This document shows, one piece after another, positions 59,430 through 64,000 of a DNA stretch of 64,000 nucleotides. The position numbers and the translations under genes were made by a program. The stretch comes from Mytilus californianus (lineage: Eukaryota; Mollusca; Bivalvia; Mytilida; Mytilidae), in contig NW_026262734.1 in assembly GCF_021869535.1 (NCBI RefSeq), positions 91,083,285-91,147,284 on the forward strand, in the 5' to 3' direction. The number at the start of each line of letters is the position of its first letter. Within the stretch, counting starts at the first letter, position 1. The notes under the pieces are model-generated. The model was not told the DNA's origin. It saw nothing but the letters and a program-made list of their open reading frames with translations, and made no database searches.

Positions 59430-59925
59430 ATGGCTGTTTATCACAGTATTACATGTACATTTCACGGTCTTTTCACAATGGGCACATAATTTATCACGAC
59501 TTTTTCACGGTGTACATTTTTGTTTTTCACAGGGTTTCTACGGTCTCTTTACCCAAGTTTTCAGCTGGCACCTTTTCACGGCCTTTCCACGACAAATAAA
59601 GGCATATACTGTACTATATCTACATTTTACGGTCTTTTCACAATGGGCACATAATGCATTATCACGACTTTTTCACGGTGTACATTTTTTTTTCACAGGG
59701 TTTCTACGGTCTTTTCACCCAAGTTTTCAGGTGGCACCTCTTCACGGCCTTTTCACAAACTTTTCACAGCCTTTTCACGACAGTCATTCCATGGCATTGT
59801 CACGGATAAGTTTCACGGCCCACCGTAAATTAACCGTGACAAACACTGTAAAAATCACCAGCATTTTTACGGATTTTTTAACGGCCAATCTACGGGGCAT
59901 TGTTCCAGTAGTGACTGCAACTCCT
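59430..59925 (-). repeat. 'ccgtgaaa' motif cluster, right arm, with internal tandem duplication
   Basis: 'tttcacgg' or close variants recur more than 15 times. A block of about 140 bp ('acggtcttttcacaatgggc' to 'ccttttcacggcctttc') at 59459-59590 is repeated at 59630-59760 with a few changes. Orientation is opposite to the 57140 cluster, so the pair can fold back over 2 kb. Confidence 0.75.
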
Positions 59926-59979
59926 ATACCTGTTCCAAACGAAATATTTAGGGTCAAAAACATCATATTTTAATGTGGA

Positions 59980-60755
59980 GCGGACGACGTACAATTTCCG
60001 CGAACCTGTACTGTTTATTGACGTCATAAATAAAACTCTACGAAAACGCATTGTCAACGTCATAAACAAGGCGATATACGGTCAGTGACTGTATATCACA
60101 AATGAATATACGGTCAATGCAATTTGATTGCGCAAATAGCACAGCTGCAGTATATATCATGTATATTGTCCTAGTAGAATAAATTTATAATGAAAAGTTC
60201 GTAAGGTAATGAAATAAATAAATGATATAAATACCGGTTGCGTCTTTCAGTTTTTGCAGGTTTTTCGCGAGGGTTTTCCTTATATTGTACCCCTTTCCAT
60301 ATTATAAAAAACGCTGATAATATTAATTGTTTCTTTACATGATTCATTGCAAAACTCATCAAGATTGAACATGTATTTGAATGTTTCAAGATGATATCTA
60401 GAAGTCAAGAGTGGCATTTTTAATATGTATTAATGAAAATAATTTTCCCTTATGACCTGGCGATATGGATTCAGGTGACCTACACCCAATGTTCCCCCGC
60501 ACAATAAAGGAATACATTATTTGGCAGAAAAGACATAAAAAAAATCGCCTTTTCATGTCTACATGTTCTTCCAGGACATTATTTTTATCTGAACTTAATT
60601 TACGAACTTCTTTGATAAAGGATAGGAACAATGTGCTGAAATTGAATAAAGGTGTGGTAAATGTCAATTAGACCATAACAGGCATATCTAAATAAAGTTT
60701 CCTGTAGTGACATATAACTTCCCCATTTAAAGCTTTATATCCAATACTGATGCAC
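59980..60755. other. gene 2 intron 2, no gene recognised
   Basis: Around 60000-60120 three related phrases occur ('ttgacgtcataaataaaact', 'tcaacgtcataaacaaggcg', 'tatacggtcaatgc'). The opposite frames at 60398-60671 are unsupported. Confidence 0.4.
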
Positions 60756-60756
60756 T

Positions 60757-61045
60757 ATGTTTGTCCCCCGCGCAACTCGTTGCGGGGAACATAGAAATAC
60801 CGGACGTCCGTCCGTCCGTCCCGTCTTGTTAGCGCTCTTTTGTGTACAATTCTTGCCAGATTTTTATGAAATTTATATCGTAGGTGTATATCAGCAATGT
60901 CTTGGACGAGTTCGACAATCAGTGCCGATCAATTATATTTAAAAGGGTTATGCCCCTTGGAGTCATTAATTATATGGAAAATCGCAATTTTAGCGCTCTC
61001 ATTTCTTCAATTCTTGCCAAATTTTTATGAAACTTATTATCATAT
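60757..61045 (-). repeat. pearl/Helitron-like tandem core, copy 2
   Basis: Begins 'gtcccccgcgcaactcgttg' plus 'cggggaac', a hairpin-forming end, followed by 'acgtccgtccgtccgtcccg' (ACGG-type simple repeat on the other strand). About one and a half units of the same core as at 54393 follow ('cagcaatgtcttggacgag', 'cagtgccgatcaattat'). Confidence 0.7.
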
Positions 61046-61274
61046 TGAATAATAATAATATAAATTGAAATTGTATGCATGTGCTTTTTGTTGTAAGGAA
61101 TGAAAGTATTAAAACGTGTCGGGTTGAAATTTTCATGTCTTTGGGAGGGGATCTTGAATTTATTTTCCTTCTTAAAGGTGGGGACTTTAAACAAATAAGA
61201 GTAATTCAGATGTTTCTCCCCCCACCCCCCTCCTAAATGAAAGAAAATGACCAGTCCCTTAGGACATACAAATA

Positions 61275-61560
61275 TTTATTTACTTAACTAAAGGCTACAG
61301 TAGTATACCGCTGTTCAAAAGTCATAAATCGATTAAGAGAAAACAAATCCTGGTTACAAACTAAAACCGAGGGAAACACATCAGCTATAAGAGGAAAACA
61401 ACAGAACAACAGAAACACTGAACTGCAACAAACACAAACGCCAACATACATAGAAACGGACTATTTGATAACAACTGCCATATTCCTGACTTGGTACAGG
61501 ACATTTTAAGAAATAACGGTGGGTTGAACCTGGTTTTATGGCTAGCCAAAACCTCCCGCT
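61275..61560 (-). repeat. dispersed repeat family C, copy 2 (inverted)
   Basis: 'agtagtataccgctgttcaa', 'taaaaccgagggaaacacat' and 'cctgacttggtacaggacat' are the reverse complement of the 24490 copy, in matching order. Confidence 0.8.
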
Positions 61561-61801
61561 TATATGGCAATCATATTCAGGATAAAAGGCGGAACGTACT
61601 TTCTCGATTTAATAATAAATTTATCAATGATTCTTTCAAATGCAGGGTAATATAAGTAATTTACTGTTTGCAACTTTGCCTTTATTTGTTCAAGTACTGT
61701 ATAATAGTTTTTTGGTAACAGCGTTTTTGCAACAACGATTTAACGTCTCTATGTTGGATTTCCGATACTAATACATATTTGCATTTTACTTTGTGAAACA
61801 G

Positions 61802-61909
61802 GAACTATTTATCAACGACGAATTAAATCCGCCAAAAGATCAAAGATTAAGTCATCAGATGACACAGGAGTCTTGAAAGATCCGAATGAGACTGGAAGCA
61901 ATATTAGAG
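61802..61909 (+). CDS. gene 2, exon 3 (basic/Ser-rich linker)
   Basis: The acceptor 'tactttgtgaaacag' ends at 61801, and the donor is 'attagag/gtgaaa'. The exon is 108 nt, entering and leaving in phase 1. The frame joins the G at 49352 to make a Gly codon and encodes a hydrophilic stretch (YQRRIKSAKRSKIKSSDD, then DPNETGSN). No domain is recognised. Support comes from splice sites, an open frame and phase agreement on both sides. Since the exon is symmetric it could be skipped without frame change. Confidence 0.55.
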
Positions 61910-62398
61910 GTGAAATATCGACTCTAATTTAATTATTTTATTTCAATACTAAAACGATGAAAGCAAACATCTAGATTATATACTGGTCAAAGCCTGACTT
62001 TATCGATTCAATTCAATAAATTCAAGTTGTTAGAAAGTAAAAATGTTAAATAAAAATTAAAAAGCTTACATGAAATTGTGAATAATAGAAAAGAGTCATT
62101 TTCATAATCCATGCCAAAAAATCCTTACACGAACGTGACAAAACCAATGAGAAGGAACCGTGTTTTAAAAAGATTTTTTCAGGAAACCCATATTAGAATC
62201 CTTTCCAGAACAGTGTTCAATAGTTCAAGTCAATTCATTTAACTTGAAATCGATAGAAGTACAGAAATGTTTACTTTTAATATGATTATTTATAGTTGAT
62301 GCATGTATATCTATTGGTTTGAAATTTACTTTTTTCGCATTTATACTGTATTTATTGAATGTATTGTATAATTTATTGGTAACTATAATTCATTTCAG

Positions 62399-62443
62399 AA
62401 AAGAGATTGAAACTTACTGGTGGAAAGAAAACCTCTCGTATAT
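62399..62443 (+). CDS. gene 2, exon 4 (45-nt micro-exon)
   Basis: The acceptor 'aactataattcatttcag' ends at 62398, and the donor is 'cgtatat/gtaaat'. It encodes a very basic stretch (KRLKLTGGKKTSRI), phase 1-1, in frame with both neighbours. Basic residues here and in exons 2-3 suggest a linker binding nucleic acid or directing nuclear import (inference). Its short size leaves moderate doubt. Confidence 0.48.
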
Positions 62444-62792
62444 GTAAATATCTTAATTTGTAAACAATGTATTCAAAGTATTTTTACTACTGTATTAAGC
62501 TGAGTACGCCACATTTCGATCAGTTCAAGCAAAAAAAAATTATAAAATTGTTACATGAAAATTCTTTTTCTAATCTAGGTGAAGAGTTTCGTGCAGCAAG
62601 ATAAACGGTTGTGGAAGACTGTTGTCCGTAAATTAATTTTAAAGACGAAAACATGAGATAAATATACTTTTTTTACTTTTAACACGATGCAAGTTTAATG
62701 TAAAATATGCGAAGAATATCGTACGCTTTCATCATGTTCATATTAGAATTTTTTAATATTCTAATCTTTTAATTAAGAAACTATATTTTCAG

Positions 62793-62885
62793 CTTACAAT
62801 ATAACACCGAGCATCTCAGATACTAAATCGACAACTGTTAATGATGACATTGAAATACAAGGATATCAAGGAGTCAAGAATGAAG
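62793..62885 (+). CDS. gene 2, exon 5 (acidic/Thr-rich linker)
   Basis: The acceptor 'aaactatattttcag' ends at 62792, and the donor is 'aatgaag/gtagaa'. It is 93 nt, phase 1-1, and open in the frame of the gene. It encodes a hydrophilic stretch with ITPSISDTKSTT and NDDIEIQG. No domain is recognised. Confidence 0.55.
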
Positions 62886-62939
62886 GTAGAACACGTTTTA
62901 ACAGTTTGCTTAGTGTTGAGATCCGAATATCGGTAATTA

Positions 62940-63060
62940 TCGCACCGCGAGTAAATTATCACGTTGTGATTGGTTTAACGCCGTCACGTGGTGACCCCTA
63001 TGGATCCGTAGGGTGTTAGTAAATTTCATAGGGGGTTCATGACGTCATGTCTACTGTTAA
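62940..63060. repeat. partial copy of the palindromic repeat at 63150
   Basis: 'tatggatccgtagggtgtta' and 'aaatttcatagggggttca' echo the arms of the palindrome 150 bp downstream, in the same orientation as its right arm. Preceded by 'acgccgtcacgtggtgaccc'. Confidence 0.6.
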
Positions 63061-63149
63061 TGGTGACGTCATCTATTAATGGTGTTGTGTTTCGTTGTTT
63101 ATTTTTCTACAAAACGCAGCAGAAACAGTCCCGCGTGCGATAAATTCGT

Positions 63150-63286
63150 TATACGGTTCACTACTGACCCCCTACGGACCATAGAGGGTGAATAAAATCC
63201 ATAGGAGTTTCGGCCTTCGGCCTCACCCCCTTTGGATTTTACTTACCCTCTATGGATCCGTAGGGGGTCAGTAGCGAACCATATAA
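63150..63286. repeat. long near-perfect palindrome (arms about 63 bp)
   Basis: The left arm 'tatacggttcactactgacc' to 'ccataggagtttcggcc' is mirrored by the right arm 'ggcctcaccccctttggatt' to 'ggtcagtagcgaaccatata', with a minimal 'ttc' centre. It lies in the intron between gene 2 exons 5 and 6. Probably a foldback-type mobile element. Confidence 0.85.
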
Positions 63287-63613
63287 CTTATAATGTCTTA
63301 CTACTAATTGGACTTTTAACGAATAAATAAATAAAACTGTGACATCTGAAAGAAATAGTCTTAGTTAGTTTTAAATCGACTTTTACACTACCTTTAACTA
63401 TTTCAAAGGAGATCAAAAACGGGTAAATGCTTCAGAATTTAAACCGAAAATAGAAAATGATATAGATAAGGAAATATGATATGATTGCCATTTGTTGATA
63501 ATCCACCCGAGACTAAGGGACGAGGGTATATGTCATTATGTCATTTATTTCAACATTGATATTGCTTTTCATACATTCAATTCATTTTGAATTATCATTT
63601 GCTTTTTTTAAAG

Positions 63614-63715
63614 GATTTTTCCAACTAAATATAGTATGCGATAATATTGCCGTGGACTGCATTGTCGATTCACGGCTAAAAAGAGAATGTAGAATATCAG
63701 TGAAAGAATTTAAAG
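63614..63715 (+). CDS. gene 2, exon 6 (paralogue of the gene 1 exon at 8174)
   Basis: The acceptor 'gcttttttttaaag' type site ends at 63613, and the donor is 'tttaaag/gtaaga'. It is 102 nt, phase 1-1. The encoded segment FFQLNIVCDNIAVDCIVD, then a basic run and SVKEFK, aligns without gaps to gene 1's FYQLNIMCD...VKEFQ. Conserved Cys, Asp and hydrophobic positions suggest a folded element rather than a linker. By analogy with gene 1 the next exon, outside the window, should encode the helical region and the protease domain. Sequence from 63716 to 64000 is then intron. The reading frame starting at 63538 includes intron. Confidence 0.75.
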
Positions 63716-64000
63716 GTAAGATGTTAGCATATTCTAAAATTTCTAGTTAACACAAATCTTGTCGGATTTCGATGGCCGATTCAAGATATTGTCGTGATAA
63801 TGATGGTTTAATAGTAGGCAACACTAGTTTATCGATGTTCGAAATCAATTTTGAATTGACAAACCAAGATAACTACTACGACAATCGCATGAAATTCAAA
63901 CGGAGAAAGACCTGGTGCGGCGACAGGGTAGCTTGTCTTTTTATGTACATCATCTTACAATGCGAACCAAGTCCTAGTGAAATATCACAATAGATAAAGA
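63716..64000. other. gene 2 intron, right edge of window
   Basis: Follows the donor after exon 6. The 73-residue frame at 63772-63993 is open but has no acceptor in a matching phase and no similarity to gene 1. I leave it as intron, with some doubt. Confidence 0.45.

Noticed and set aside
63772..63993. 73-residue frame at the right edge as the next gene 2 exon
   Set aside because: No acceptor in the needed phase precedes it, and it shows no similarity to gene 1's large exon. Kept as intron with some doubt.
1..64000. CRISPR arrays, rRNA or tRNA genes
   Set aside because: No regularly spaced identical short repeats with unique spacers. The GGTTC-like phrases near 24510 and 29480 lack a cloverleaf context.

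Overview
The window is AT-rich eukaryotic DNA, very probably from a bivalve mollusc of the mussel genus Mytilus. The evidence is large introns with GT/AG boundaries, isolated exons in repeat-rich sequence, and dispersed repeats I recognise from memory as common in Mytilus. These include the 'gagaatggaaatgggg' family, elements bounded by 'atacgaccgca', TTAA foldbacks, and tandem cores next to ACGG-type simple repeats as in bivalve pearl/Helitron-like elements. No bacterial or organelle features are present. The species call is an inference.

Only two genes are well supported, both on the + strand. Gene 1 has visible exons at 8174-8275, 15146-16279 and 18001-18482. The intron phases all agree, and the gene ends in a PA-clan (trypsin-like) serine protease domain with a complete His/Asp/Ser triad split over two exons. 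Its 5' end was not found. Gene 2 begins with a large coding exon at 46722-47720, followed by short exons at 49226-49352, 61802-61909, 62399-62443, 62793-62885 and 63614-63715, and runs off the right edge. The 63614 exon is a clear paralogue of gene 1's 8174 exon, with the same length, phase and reading frame. The two genes are therefore tandem members of one family, and gene 2's protease half should lie just beyond the window. The first coding exon of gene 2 holds a duplicated Cys-rich module (two CCQC motifs 106 residues apart) and then a helical segment that resembles a degenerate HEPN domain. The inferred family architecture is [CCQC module]x2 - HEPN-like segment - small phase 1-1 linker exons - conserved 34-codon exon - PA protease.

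Layout: 1-80 possible end of an upstream gene; 0.9-1.7 kb degenerate tandem array; 3.4-5.9 kb dispersed repeats; 8.2-18.5 kb gene 1, with a 464-bp terminal-inverted-repeat element in its first intron; 18.5-20.1 kb TTAA foldback element directly abutting gene 1's stop codon; 20-28 kb repeats, including a 0.98-kb tandem duplication; 28.1-30.8 kb decayed Ty3/gypsy retrotransposon on the minus strand; 31-34.3 kb an 80-bp minisatellite and a direct/inverted repeat cluster; 35.5-40.2 kb a 4.7-kb composite tandem-repeat element; 40.9 kb a possible promoter and 5' UTR exon of gene 2; 46.7-64 kb gene 2, whose 12.4-kb second intron carries a decayed mariner with intact ends, foldback repeats, pearl-like arrays and a 'ccgtgaaa' motif cluster. 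The rest is intergenic or intronic AT-rich DNA in which I see no gene.

No tRNA, rRNA or CRISPR array was seen.
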